In this document: positions 14,425 through 23,041 of the stretch, in pieces
Numbering within the stretch: the first letter of the stretch is position 1
Layout: each line of letters starts with the position of its first letter
Assembly: GCA_031254035.1 (NCBI GenBank)
Contig: JAIRVF010000096.1
Span: 1 to 40,263 of the forward strand
Direction: 5' to 3'
DNA length: 40,263 nucleotides
From: Paenibacillus sp.
GTDB lineage: Bacteria; Bacillota; Bacilli; Paenibacillales; Paenibacillaceae
The notes under the pieces: model-generated
Told to the model about the DNA's origin: nothing
The model's input: the letters and a program-made list of their open reading frames with translations, nothing else
Database searches by the model: none
Program-made: the position numbers and the translations under genes

Positions 14425-16023
14425 TTATTTCATATACAGTTTGGACAGGTCTTCAAAGATAACAACAGGCTTCAGCACCGCTTCGTCCAAACCACCAAAT
14501 CTTTTATCTACGGCAACGATTGTTTTCGTATAAGCGATTGGATAGATCACCGCATCGGAAGCGATGGTCTCCTGCAGTTTTTTGTAGATTTCACCGCGTT
14601 TGGCGTCGTCGCCTTCGCTCGCTCCTTGCTGGAAGAGCTGGTCGACTTCCTTATTCGAGTAATGCGTATAGTTGGAATCGCTGCCCGTCATATACAGATT
14701 GCTGTAAGCATCCGGATCGAAGCCCATAATGTAGCCACCGACAGTCAACTCGAAATCAGTTGCCTTAGGGTCTGTGAATTTGTCGCTGAATGCGGATGAA
14801 TCCATCGAATTAATTTCAACGTCTACCCCGACTTCTTTCAGCTTTTGCTGAACATACAAGGCGATAGCTTCCTGAGCCTTGTTCCCGCTTGAAATAATAA
14901 AGCGCAGCTTCTTGCCGGTGACCCCGTTTGCCTGCAGCAGTTCTTTGGCCTTATCTACGTTATTATCATACGTTGTGACGTTGTTGTCATGATACAGGCC
15001 GTCAGGTGTGACAAAAGATTTGGCCGGATCGGCATAATCAGGCGATGTGTAAGTCACTTGAATCATCTCTTCGCGGTTCAGGGCGTAAGACAATGCTTCT
15101 CTGACTTCTTTTTTGGCCAGCAGGCCGGTGTCGCTGTTCTCATTAAAGATCATGTAGGACAAGCGTCCTTCACTGTAATTTTTCATTTCGAAATTGCCTG
15201 TGGATTCAATCGTGCCTGCATCCTGTGGATCTACATATTTCATGTTGATTTCGCCGTTTTGCAAGGCCAGGTTCGCTGCATTGGCATCTTTGGAAATCCG
15301 GTAAGTGATCGAATCCAGATGCGGTTTGCCACCAAAGTAGTTATCGAAACGCTCCAAGGTTACATATTCGCCTGTTTTGTATTCCTTGAACTTAAATGGC
15401 CCGGAACCGATCGGCGTATTGTTCTTAGGGCTTTTCTCGATATCCGCTTCATGTTCGAAAATATGTTTTGGTATCGGGGATACTTGAACCAACATAGCTT
15501 CAAATGCCGGACTTACCTGCGGAAGTTTGAATTCAACCGTGGTATCGTCGACTTTCACCGCTTTGATCGGCTTGCCATTAATAATAAAGTTGCTTCTCAG
15601 CATACTGTTCTGTTTCTCGTCCAAAATCTTGTCGATGGTGAACACGACGTCGTCAGCCGTCAGTTTCTCGCCATCATGCCAAGTCAAACCGCTTTTGAGC
15701 TTCAAGGTATACGTCAGTTTGTCTGCAGACGGCTCCAGGCTGTCCGCTAGATAAAACGTTTTCTTCCCATTGTTGACCTGGAACAAAGGCGCAAAAAGAG
15801 CCTGGTCGATCGTCAAGCTGACGCGGTCCCCTGCATAGTTCGGGTTAAGGATGACTGGATCGGCTGCTACACCAACGATTAAGTTGCCGCCGTCTTTCGG
15901 TTGTCCGGATGTTTGCGAAGCATCGGAAGATGATGCCAAGCTTCCTGAGTTATCTCCAGAGCATGCTGTGACCAGCATGGTCAGTAATGCCAAAATGATG
16001 AAACTTGAAAAATACTTGCGCAT
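14425..16023 (-). CDS. oppA: Peptide ABC transporter substrate-binding lipoprotein (OppA/DppA type)
   Basis: A 532-residue family 5 solute-binding protein. The N-terminus (MRKYFSSFIILALLTMLVTA, then Cys21) is a lipoprotein signal with an LVTAC lipobox, so the mature protein is anchored outside the membrane. Family hallmarks include the ADPVILNPNYAGD start of the mature domain and LKSGLTWHDGEKLTADDVVF. It captures peptides for the downstream permeases and ATPases. It is first in the operon with its own sigma-A promoter, and GGGGGA lies about ten bases before the ATG. Peptide length preference is not visible. Confidence 0.93.
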   Translation of the reverse strand: MRKYFSSFIILALLTMLVTACSGDNSGSLASSSDASQTSGQPKDGGNLIVGVAADPVILNPNYAGDRVSLTIDQALFAPLFQVNNGKKTFYLADSLEPSADKLTYTLKLKSGLTWHDGEKLTADDVVFTIDKILDEKQNSMLRSNFIINGKPIKAVKVDDTTVEFKLPQVSPAFEAMLVQVSPIPKHIFEHEADIEKSPKNNTPIGSGPFKFKEYKTGEYVTLERFDNYFGGKPHLDSITYRISKDANAANLALQNGEINMKYVDPQDAGTIESTGNFEMKNYSEGRLSYMIFNENSDTGLLAKKEVREALSYALNREEMIQVTYTSPDYADPAKSFVTPDGLYHDNNVTTYDNNVDKAKELLQANGVTGKKLRFIISSGNKAQEAIALYVQQKLKEVGVDVEINSMDSSAFSDKFTDPKATDFELTVGGYIMGFDPDAYSNLYMTGSDSNYTHYSNKEVDQLFQQGASEGDDAKRGEIYKKLQETIASDAVIYPIAYTKTIVAVDKRFGGLDEAVLKPVVIFEDLSKLYMK

Positions 16024-16061
16024 GATGTCTTATCCCCCATCTCTCTATGAAACTTTGTTTT

Positions 16062-16090
16062 ATTGTATATCGGATTACTAGGAATTGCAA
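16062..16090 (-). promoter_or_regulatory. Promoter of the peptide transporter operon
   Basis: Minus strand TTGCAA (16090-16085), 17-base spacer, TACAAT (16067-16062), about 40 bases before the oppA-type start. Confidence 0.6.
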
Positions 16091-16166
16091 TGTTTAATTC
16101 AGATCCCCTACCGGTTTTCTCAATTTAACACATTACCCGACTAAAATCCCTATATATGTAGAATAA

Positions 16167-16207
16167 CTAAAGCAATTGGCCGCATGATTTATGCGGCCTT
16201 GCTTTAG
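16167..16207. terminator. Long symmetrical hairpin, probable terminator of the polysaccharide operon
   Basis: Stem of CTAAAGCAA + GGCCGCAT paired with ATGCGGCC + TTGCTTTAG (17 bp with a 2-base bulge and a 5-base loop). It lies between the GH18 stop and the oppA-type promoter. The T tract is weak on both strands, so it could also act as an insulating RNA structure. Confidence 0.5.
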
Positions 16208-16320
16208 CTTTATTTCCAGCCAATCGCGTAATCCTCATCTACTAACTTTATTTTAGTAGCAAACATAAAAAAATGCTATAGCCAAAACTTCGAATCCTCA
16301 TATGGCGATTTACTCGGAAA

Positions 16321-17454
16321 CTATTTGCCCAGATGATCCCCCAGAAACTTTACGATTCCGTCCTCCGCATCCTGCGAATACTCCCAGACCATCGCGCCTC
16401 CCAGATCATGTTTCTCGATGTATTTTACCTTTTCCAGCAACGCTTCCGGATCTTCGTAGGTGATAAATGTATTTCCGTTGTAGAGATAAGCTGTTTTGGC
16501 TTGATCATCGAAGTATCGCTTATAGCCGTTTTTGTTCAAATATGATCTCTGTATCGTTTTATAGGTGAGATCAACCTGGTCGATATCGATGGATTTTCCG
16601 GGAGAAAAGGCACCGTCGGTATCGCTTTTTACTTCTTTCCAAGCATAGGAGTAGGCAGGAATACCAAGCAACAGCTTTTTACTGTCGATCCGATGATCGA
16701 GATACATGCCGACAATTTGATCGACGCTCATCTGCGACTTTTTCTGGCGGTCCGTATACAAATTGGCATTAAAACCAGTCGTATCCGACCACTTGCCGAT
16801 CAAGTCATAACTCATCACATTGATGTAATCGACGTATTTCTCTACCTTTTTGACCTCGACGTTTTGAAAATACCAGTCCTGTGTGCCTGAAGCAAAAGTC
16901 AGCAGATAACCCTTGCTCTTATATGGAAGCCGATACAGCTTATCCCGCAGATCCTTCATGAGGCTCGTAAAGTTTTGCGTATCTTCGGGACGTGATTTCT
17001 GCGTGTTCCAGGCATGGAACGCGGGGTATTCCCAGTCGATATCCACACCGTCGAGACCTAGCTCCTTGACCGTTTGGATAATGCTCTCCGTAAACAGATA
17101 ACGGTTTCCGTCCAATGCGGCATCGGAGAAGCCGTCCACTCCATACCCACCCACAGCAAGCACCATACGGGTATTCGGATTGTTTTCCTTCATCTTTTTA
17201 ATATTGTCTTTGATCTGCTGGTTGGTCCTCTCATCCTCATGAAAATAAATCCTCGTTCCGTCGATTTTCGCAAATGCGATAAACGCGATATCCACATTTT
17301 TTTCGGACAACCGGATTGTTTGGGTATCCTTCAAAACGTCCACGTATACCGCCGTTACTTTACGGTCCGCCGCGCTTGAAATTTGATAAAAATAAAAGCC
17401 CATACCCACCAGTAAAACGACAACGATAATTTTCGTATATATTGTAATCTTCAT
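16321..17454 (-). CDS. Membrane-anchored glycoside hydrolase family 18 protein
   Basis: About 377 residues: an uncleaved N-terminal membrane helix (IIVVVLLVGMGFYFYQIS, ~9-26) followed by an extracellular GH18 TIM barrel. The catalytic DxxDxDxE motif is complete (DGVDIDWE, Glu142), preceded by the substrate-strand motif MVLAVGGYG. GH18 enzymes cleave beta-1,4-linked GlcNAc chains with substrate assistance by the N-acetyl group. I start at ATG 17454, just after the acyltransferase stop, where GGGAGAGGG is the ribosome site. It is last in a three-gene operon with a processive GT2 and an acyltransferase, so it may trim or release the polymer made there. No chitin-binding domain is present. Confidence 0.88.
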   Translation of the reverse strand: MKITIYTKIIVVVLLVGMGFYFYQISSAADRKVTAVYVDVLKDTQTIRLSEKNVDIAFIAFAKIDGTRIYFHEDERTNQQIKDNIKKMKENNPNTRMVLAVGGYGVDGFSDAALDGNRYLFTESIIQTVKELGLDGVDIDWEYPAFHAWNTQKSRPEDTQNFTSLMKDLRDKLYRLPYKSKGYLLTFASGTQDWYFQNVEVKKVEKYVDYINVMSYDLIGKWSDTTGFNANLYTDRQKKSQMSVDQIVGMYLDHRIDSKKLLLGIPAYSYAWKEVKSDTDGAFSPGKSIDIDQVDLTYKTIQRSYLNKNGYKRYFDDQAKTAYLYNGNTFITYEDPEALLEKVKYIEKHDLGGAMVWEYSQDAEDGIVKFLGDHLGK

Positions 17455-17458
17455 CCTA

Positions 17459-18559
17459 TTACCCTCTCCCGCCAAACAGGATGTATGTCGCCGCCTTATT
17501 CAAATTCAGGATCTTGACGGTGACGTAACTGATGATGAAGATATACAAAATATTGATCACAAGATTTAGTGCCGCCTCCAGAACAGTAGCTTGGAACTCC
17601 ATTCCTCCGGCCACGATCAATTCAATCAGCAGATGAACCAGATACACGCTGAAGCTGGCTTTGGCGAAGGAACCGATCAGCATTTGGAGCTTATGATTGA
17701 CTCTTGCGCTCATCGCGTCCTCTTTTTCCCTGAAGTAAACAAACATGCCCACAGCCATAAAAAAGGTAGTGATGGAGTAATTGCCGTAAAACATTTCGTC
17801 GAGCGCACTACTATGGACCGAAACAAAATAGGTAGCCACCGGGGCGATAAAGAAAGAGAGAACACCCAAATTAAACAAAATATTTTTAGCCCTTGAGGGC
17901 AGGTCGAAATGATACAGGTAGTAGCCCAAAATAAAGTAGCCGAGATAACCCATGAAAAACGGGATGTTTAAAATCGGTATGCTCAGCCCCGTGCCTGTCA
18001 GGCGCTCCACCGAATCGGACACCAAGCGGCAAACAATGTTCACGATAAACCATAGCAGCAAATAATATCTCAGGTCTCTCTCGCTGCATGATTTGATAAA
18101 TTTGCTGACTAAAGGAACCGTTAAGTAAATGGCGATGATGGCGTACAGAAACCATAAATGCACGTAATTGCGGTCCGTCAACAGCCGATAGCCGAAGTCC
18201 AGCAGAAATTCGAAAGCACCCATCTTGCTTTTCAAAATAAAATATTGATTATATAGGCCATATATGAAGGACCAGCTGACAAGGGAGATGAGCAGGGGCA
18301 CCACTCTTTTTCTAAAGAATGCCCTGTAAGTGCCGATTTCCGTGCGCAAAATCATCGCCCCGCTGATCATAAAAAACACCGGAACCGCAAACCGCGAGAT
18401 CGAATTAAAAAAATTGCTGATCCACCATGAAGCGGAGTTAAAATCATTGGAGGTGGTAAGCAGATCCGCCGTGTAATGCAGCATTATGACGGCTATAATC
18501 GATAGGATTCTTAAGAAATCCACATACAAAACTCTTTTTCTTGAAATAACGCTGTTCAT
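17459..18559 (-). CDS. Acyltransferase family 3 membrane protein (IcaC-like)
   Basis: A 366-residue integral membrane protein with about ten helices. It starts YVDFLRILSIIAVIMLHY, the acyltransferase-3 hallmark with the conserved Arg and the His in helix 1, and has VPVFFMISGAMIL after the second helix. Members O-acetylate or succinylate surface sugars, and IcaC belongs to this family. AGGAGG lies six bases before the ATG. It starts 18 bases after the GT2 gene and ends directly at the GH18 ribosome site, so the three are tightly coupled. The donor and acceptor are not visible. Confidence 0.87.
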   Translation of the reverse strand: MNSVISRKRVLYVDFLRILSIIAVIMLHYTADLLTTSNDFNSASWWISNFFNSISRFAVPVFFMISGAMILRTEIGTYRAFFRKRVVPLLISLVSWSFIYGLYNQYFILKSKMGAFEFLLDFGYRLLTDRNYVHLWFLYAIIAIYLTVPLVSKFIKSCSERDLRYYLLLWFIVNIVCRLVSDSVERLTGTGLSIPILNIPFFMGYLGYFILGYYLYHFDLPSRAKNILFNLGVLSFFIAPVATYFVSVHSSALDEMFYGNYSITTFFMAVGMFVYFREKEDAMSARVNHKLQMLIGSFAKASFSVYLVHLLIELIVAGGMEFQATVLEAALNLVINILYIFIISYVTVKILNLNKAATYILFGGRG

Positions 18560-18577
18560 ATGGCGCCTCCTCTATCC

Positions 18578-19927
18578 TTAATTCGATCCGGATGCGATGT
18601 TTTGACTAATGGCCGCCACGCCTTTTCTTTCGACGAACCCCCAGCCCTCATCGTTGTCAAAATATTTGAGCGTCCCAACAATATTGATATAAAACTGCAG
18701 ATTTCGATAGGTCAGCAGTTCCACTTGACTAAACAGAAACATTTTTACATAGTCCATAGCGGTATAGCTGCTGCCGTATTTTTTGCATAGCCCCAAAGAA
18801 ATGATGATTTGAAGCGCATTGACCACCACGCTAATCAGCAAGAAAATGAGTGCATGCATCACGTTTCCCCTGAAGAGAAGCGCCTGCACGAGATATATGA
18901 GCGTCGTAAAAGTCGAAAAGGTACCGAGCATAAAGCCGTCGATCGCAAAAAACAGGTTCACCCCGGCGCTAAAATTACGGGACAGCCGCGACCAATAGAT
19001 TAGGATGCAGTCGACGAACGCTTTTTGCCAGCGGATACGCTGTTTATAGAAGTTGGGCAGATTCTCCGGGCATTCGGTGTAGCAGACCGCTTCCGGCGCG
19101 TACACCAGCTTTTTCTTCAAGTTATTGGCTTTTAAATACTCGTGAATTTTTAAAGTGATATCGATATCTTCGCCTACGGTGCTGCGGAAGCCGTTCACTT
19201 GCACCAGGATATCCTTATAAAAAGCACCGAACGCGCCGGATATGACCACAATGGAATTAAAGAAGGACTGCGTTAATTTGCGGACATAAAAGCCATGCGT
19301 ATAATTGATGATTTGGCTTTTGATCAGCCCCGGGCCTCTAAATTTCTCCACAATGGTGCCGTCCCGCTTCTCCGCTCCCTGCACAATTTTGACGGTTCCG
19401 CCGAGCGCGACAATATCGTTGTTATGAAAATATTGATTAACGTATTTCAGGGCATTGGTCTCAAGCATACTGTCCGCATCAAGCGTAATGACGACCTCCG
19501 ATATGGCATAATCGATCCCTGCATTCAAGGAATCGGCCTTGCCGCCATTCTGCTTGTCGATCACGAAGATATTAGCGTAGCGGTTCGAGCGGTATACACC
19601 TTTAACCGGTTTATAGGCAAGCTGGTACCCGGGCCTTCGGCCGTCAGGCTCCAGTTGCAATAGTTCGTCCAGTCTCGAGAAGGTTTCATCCTTGGAGCCG
19701 TCGTTAATGATGATGATCTCATGGTTGTCGTAATGCAGGCCCGCCATGGCATCAATGCAATTTTTGATCGTCAGTTCCTCGTTATATGCAGGGACAAGGA
19801 CCGCTATCGATTTTTCCGTCAGATCCGGATCGAGCTTTTTCACCTTGCTGCAAAAGAGCGGAATCACTGTGTACAAAACTTGAAATACCAGAAACACAAC
19901 CGCCGTTGCATAAAACAGATATGACAT
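18578..19927 (-). CDS. Processive family 2 glycosyltransferase (PgaC/IcaA/NodC-like)
   Basis: A 449-residue membrane GT2. An N-terminal helix is followed by the catalytic domain: VLVPAYNEE, INDGSKDE, DADS (about 150-153, the DxD metal site), GEDID and the processivity motif QRIRW (~296-300). Three or four C-terminal helices then form the translocation channel. This set is shared by synthases of poly-beta-1,6-GlcNAc, chitin oligomers and hyaluronan. I start at ATG 19927 rather than GTG 19939 because GGTGGAG is well placed only for the former. It heads the operon with the acyltransferase and GH18. The exact linkage cannot be read from sequence. Confidence 0.9.
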   Translation of the reverse strand: MSYLFYATAVVFLVFQVLYTVIPLFCSKVKKLDPDLTEKSIAVLVPAYNEELTIKNCIDAMAGLHYDNHEIIIINDGSKDETFSRLDELLQLEPDGRRPGYQLAYKPVKGVYRSNRYANIFVIDKQNGGKADSLNAGIDYAISEVVITLDADSMLETNALKYVNQYFHNNDIVALGGTVKIVQGAEKRDGTIVEKFRGPGLIKSQIINYTHGFYVRKLTQSFFNSIVVISGAFGAFYKDILVQVNGFRSTVGEDIDITLKIHEYLKANNLKKKLVYAPEAVCYTECPENLPNFYKQRIRWQKAFVDCILIYWSRLSRNFSAGVNLFFAIDGFMLGTFSTFTTLIYLVQALLFRGNVMHALIFLLISVVVNALQIIISLGLCKKYGSSYTAMDYVKMFLFSQVELLTYRNLQFYINIVGTLKYFDNDEGWGFVERKGVAAISQNIASGSN

Positions 19928-20193
19928 GATACGCTCCACCTCTCCTATTTTGTATCTCTCTAGTACTAAACTATCCTAATCTTCCTTTCGGAGTAAAACC
20001 GCTTTACACCACAAGAAAACGAATACATGTGCCCTTTTCATGTGAACCCTTCATTTTGGGTTATATTTACTATAAAAGTTAATTATATGTGTTTTATGAA
20101 TTATCAGGGATCCATTTGTCTAATGAAGGGGTAAATTTATATTTTCAAGCGAAAATCGGCATTTGCAAGCAGGAATTTCTTCGTGGGGACAGG
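19928..20193. other. Upstream region of the polysaccharide operon
   Basis: AT-rich gene-free stretch before the GT2 gene. I found no sigma-A promoter with good spacing, so the operon may depend on an activator or an alternative sigma factor. No open frame with a ribosome site is present. Confidence 0.4.
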
Positions 20194-20220
20194 AAAAAGC
20201 CCCTGCGCATTTGCAGAGGC
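20194..20220 (-). terminator. Terminator after the MerR-methyltransferase gene
   Basis: Minus-strand stem GCCTCTGC / GCAGGGGC (8 bp with one G-U pair), 6-base loop, followed by TTTTT. Confidence 0.7.
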
Positions 20221-20365
20221 TGTTTTCGTAAATAATATGATGGGAGTAAATAGATTTTTTTGATATACGATAGAATTTTGTTGGTGAAAGATGGAGAAGC
20301 GGAGAGGATCAAATTGGAATCACGAAACAACAAACCTTAACGCAAGGTTAATGTTTACGTACCAC

Positions 20366-21361
20366 TTATCGGATAGGCACAGCCAGGACAACATGCAGCA
20401 ATTCATTAATTTTTAGATGTTTTGTGATGTATCCGCTGTTTTCAAATAGATGAATGAGTTCGGAAAGTGGAATATAATCCTCATCTTCTTCATGAGCCGC
20501 GTAATCCCCATCGTTAATCATTAAATCAGCAAGGCAAATTCGGCCGTGCGGTTTCAAAACTCTGCACATTTCTTGAATTGCCATCAGCGTTTGGTCGTAA
20601 GTGAGGTGATGCAAGGCAAAATTCGAAACGACAAAATCAAATTTTCCATCCAGATAAGGCAACGCCAGGAAATTACCAAGCTTGGTTTCAATCTCTGGGA
20701 ATTTGCGCTGGCACTCCTTCAGCATCTCATTTGACTGGTCAACTCCCGACATAACCGCGCCTTCATCGATCAGTCTGCCAGCCAAGTTTCCCGTACCCGT
20801 TCCAATATCAAGACCCTTTTCCCCACGGATGGCTGCCACCCACTTCACGATCAAGCGCAGCGCTTCATTGTAGTCCTTGTATTTCTTCTTGTCGTCTTGT
20901 ACCAATTGGTCGTGAACGCTGGCCAAGCGATCAGACCCCCATTTGTCCTGCCATGCCCGCTGTTCTCTCAGCCTTCTCGATCCTTCCGCAAGAGAATAAA
21001 TGTCATCAAGCGGAAGCTTGTGGTTTTTCTTGAGGGTCTCAATCATTTTGTCTGTCGTTTCGATAATCTGTTTCATTTCAACCCACTTTGAGAACATAAC
21101 CGATCGTTGGTGTTCCAAAAAATATTGCAGTTCGCTACTTCCTTGGATCTCCAAACCAGGCAGAGCCGCCTGAATGTCGTTAATAGGCATCCCTGATTCC
21201 CTTAGTGCGATGATCGTCTGCAAACGCCAAATGTCCTCTTCGTCAAATATGCGGTACTGATTGTCATTTTGTTTGGAAGGATGAATGAGCCCTTTTTCTT
21301 CGTAAAACCGAATGGCTCTTTGCGATATTTTCAACCTGTCCGCGACTTCTTTTATTTTCAT
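20366..21361 (-). CDS. MerR-family regulator fused to a SAM-dependent methyltransferase
   Basis: A 331-residue two-domain protein. Residues 1-70 form a MerR winged HTH (MKIKEVADRLKISQRAIRFY, EEKGLIHPSK). Residues ~75-115 form the usual MerR dimerisation coil. The region ~160-310 is a class I methyltransferase: motif I GLDIGTGTGNLAG (183-195), an acidic residue in MSGVDQSNEML and the post-motif FDFVVSNFALHHL. Normally the C-terminal part of a MerR protein senses a ligand; here it could bind SAM/SAH and possibly methylate something. It is divergent from an MTA/SAH-deaminase-type gene across 110 bases holding a MerR-type operator. The fusion occurs within one uninterrupted frame. The methyl acceptor, if any, is unknown. 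Confidence 0.9.
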   Translation of the reverse strand: MKIKEVADRLKISQRAIRFYEEKGLIHPSKQNDNQYRIFDEEDIWRLQTIIALRESGMPINDIQAALPGLEIQGSSELQYFLEHQRSVMFSKWVEMKQIIETTDKMIETLKKNHKLPLDDIYSLAEGSRRLREQRAWQDKWGSDRLASVHDQLVQDDKKKYKDYNEALRLIVKWVAAIRGEKGLDIGTGTGNLAGRLIDEGAVMSGVDQSNEMLKECQRKFPEIETKLGNFLALPYLDGKFDFVVSNFALHHLTYDQTLMAIQEMCRVLKPHGRICLADLMINDGDYAAHEEDEDYIPLSELIHLFENSGYITKHLKINELLHVVLAVPIR

Positions 21362-21411
21362 GAGATAAGATACCCCTTTGATTTGCAGTACATTTTATTC
21401 TGTAGAGTATC

Positions 21412-21442
21412 TTGACCTTCACTCAACGTCAAGGTTTAGTAT
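21412..21442 (+). promoter_or_regulatory. MerR-type promoter/operator of the amidohydrolase gene
   Basis: TTGACC (21412-21417) and TAGTAT (21437-21442) are 19 bases apart, the over-long spacing that MerR regulators correct by twisting DNA. The spacer holds a 21-bp pseudo-palindrome (21415-21435) with arms ACCTTCAC and GTCAAGGT, 7 of 8 positions matching. The same site lies upstream of the divergent MerR-fusion gene, so autoregulation is likely. Confidence 0.75.
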
Positions 21443-21471
21443 GAACCCAGAAAAGGAAGGAGGCTATTACG

Positions 21472-22758
21472 ATGAAGAAATTGATCAAAGGCGCGACGAT
21501 CTTAACCATGGTGAACGACGAACCATTTGTCGGGGACATTCTCATTGACGAAGACCGCATATTGGACATCCAGACTGCCATTACCGCTGAAGTTGATGAA
21601 GTGATTAACGGTGAAGGTATGGCAGCGATGCCTGGACTGATTAACGCCCACCAACATACTCCTATGAGCTTATTGAGGGGATTTTCCGACGATCTTAAGC
21701 TTATGGATTGGTTAGACAAAAAAATGCTGCCTGCTGAATCCCGGATGACGCCTGAAGACATTTACTGGGGCACAAAGCTCGCAATGGCCGAAATGATTAA
21801 ATCGGGTACGACGGCTTTTGCCGACATGTACATCCACATGAATGAAATTGCTGTTGCGGTAGAAGAAGTGGGCATGCGGGCTTCTTTAACTCGGGGGTTA
21901 ATCTTTCTTGAAAATGACGGAGGCCGAAGAATGTCAGAGGGCGTTGATCTAGTCCGCCGTTGGAGCGGCAAAGCTGGGGGCAGGATCACCACGATGCTCG
22001 GACCCCATTCCCCATACACGGTTCCTCCTCAGCCCTTCAAAGAAATTATCGCGATTGCAGAGCAGGAGAACATTGCAATTCACACACATCTTGCCGAATC
22101 CAAAGAGGAAGTTATTAAGATTCGAGAAAAGTACAATCAAACCCCTACAGGATATTTGTATCATCTTGGTCTGTTTGAAAAGGCTCATGTGCTCCTGGCA
22201 CATAGCGTTCATCTTAATCGGCGCGACATTGGGTACTTAAAGGGTATGAGAGGTGGAGTGTCCCATAATCCAGTAAGCAACCTCAAACTTGGTTGCGGTA
22301 TTGCGCCAATTACGGATATGTTCGAACAAGGGGTTGCCGTAGGGCTAGGCACAGATGGGGCTGGCAGCGCCACCACGTTAGATATGTTTGAGGAAATCAA
22401 AGCTGCCACTTGGTTGCAGAAATTGGATTACGGGGACCCCACGATGCTTCCTGCCAGTGTTGCTCTTCGCATGGCGACTGTCGGAAGTGCGGGATTATTG
22501 AATATAGGTCATGAAGTAGGTACGTTGGAAATAGGGAAAAAAGCGGACATCATCTTGATCGATCTGAGAAAACCCCATTTACAGCCGGTCCACAATATAC
22601 ACTCTCTGCTGGCATATTGCGCCAACGGCTCTGACGTAAACACGACAATTATAAACGGAAAAGTATTGATGCAAGATCGCCAACTGCTGACGATCGACGA
22701 AGATGAGTTGTTAAAGCAAGTATCCATCCGTTCCAAGCGTATCGTCGATGGCATCTAA
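21472..22758 (+). CDS. mtaD: Amidohydrolase, 5-methylthioadenosine/S-adenosylhomocysteine deaminase type
   Basis: A 428-residue cytosolic metal-dependent amidohydrolase of the TrzN/AtzB/MtaD group. Metal and catalytic residues are in place: NAHQHT (His60, His62), IHTHLAES (His206, Glu209), AHSVH (around 244-247) and GLGTDGAGS (Asp295). The family deaminates SAH and methylthioadenosine to their inosyl forms, though close relatives take other purines or triazines, so the symbol is provisional. GGAGG precedes the ATG. The MerR-type promoter lies just upstream. Being beside a methyltransferase fusion that would release SAH makes an SAH-type substrate attractive, but this is inference. Confidence 0.85.
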   Translation: MKKLIKGATILTMVNDEPFVGDILIDEDRILDIQTAITAEVDEVINGEGMAAMPGLINAHQHTPMSLLRGFSDDLKLMDWLDKKMLPAESRMTPEDIYWGTKLAMAEMIKSGTTAFADMYIHMNEIAVAVEEVGMRASLTRGLIFLENDGGRRMSEGVDLVRRWSGKAGGRITTMLGPHSPYTVPPQPFKEIIAIAEQENIAIHTHLAESKEEVIKIREKYNQTPTGYLYHLGLFEKAHVLLAHSVHLNRRDIGYLKGMRGGVSHNPVSNLKLGCGIAPITDMFEQGVAVGLGTDGAGSATTLDMFEEIKAATWLQKLDYGDPTMLPASVALRMATVGSAGLLNIGHEVGTLEIGKKADIILIDLRKPHLQPVHNIHSLLAYCANGSDVNTTIINGKVLMQDRQLLTIDEDELLKQVSIRSKRIVDGI

Positions 22759-22910
22759 TCCCTCTTATTACAGCGGCGTGGTTCAATAAAACAGCGGCAG
22801 CCATGGACGAGAAAAATAAAGTCCTGGACTGGCATTCTTTCCCGCCAATCCAGATCTTGCGTCCTCTTAAGCAGCTATGCACGATCCTGTGGAATTATTA
22901 TGAATGATTT

Positions 22911-22952
22911 GGAGCGGAATCTAAGGCCAAACGGCCTTAGTCAGCTCCTTTA
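22911..22952 (+). terminator. Terminator-like hairpin after the amidohydrolase
   Basis: Inner stem CTAAGGCC / GGCCTTAG (8 bp, 4-base loop) extended by GGAGC / GCTCC, then TTTAT. The T tract is short. Confidence 0.55.
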
Positions 22953-23041
22953 TCGTTTATGTGATTTCAAGAGATATCGCCAAATAACGTGACCAAATGG
23001 GATGTCCTGGGGAGCACGCCCAATTTGGCCGCTTTTTTATA

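Noticed and set aside
14989..15750. Plus-strand frame of 253 codons opposite the peptide-binding lipoprotein
   Set aside because: Long only because the opposite strand's codon bias removes stops; no family motif, and the real gene is certain.
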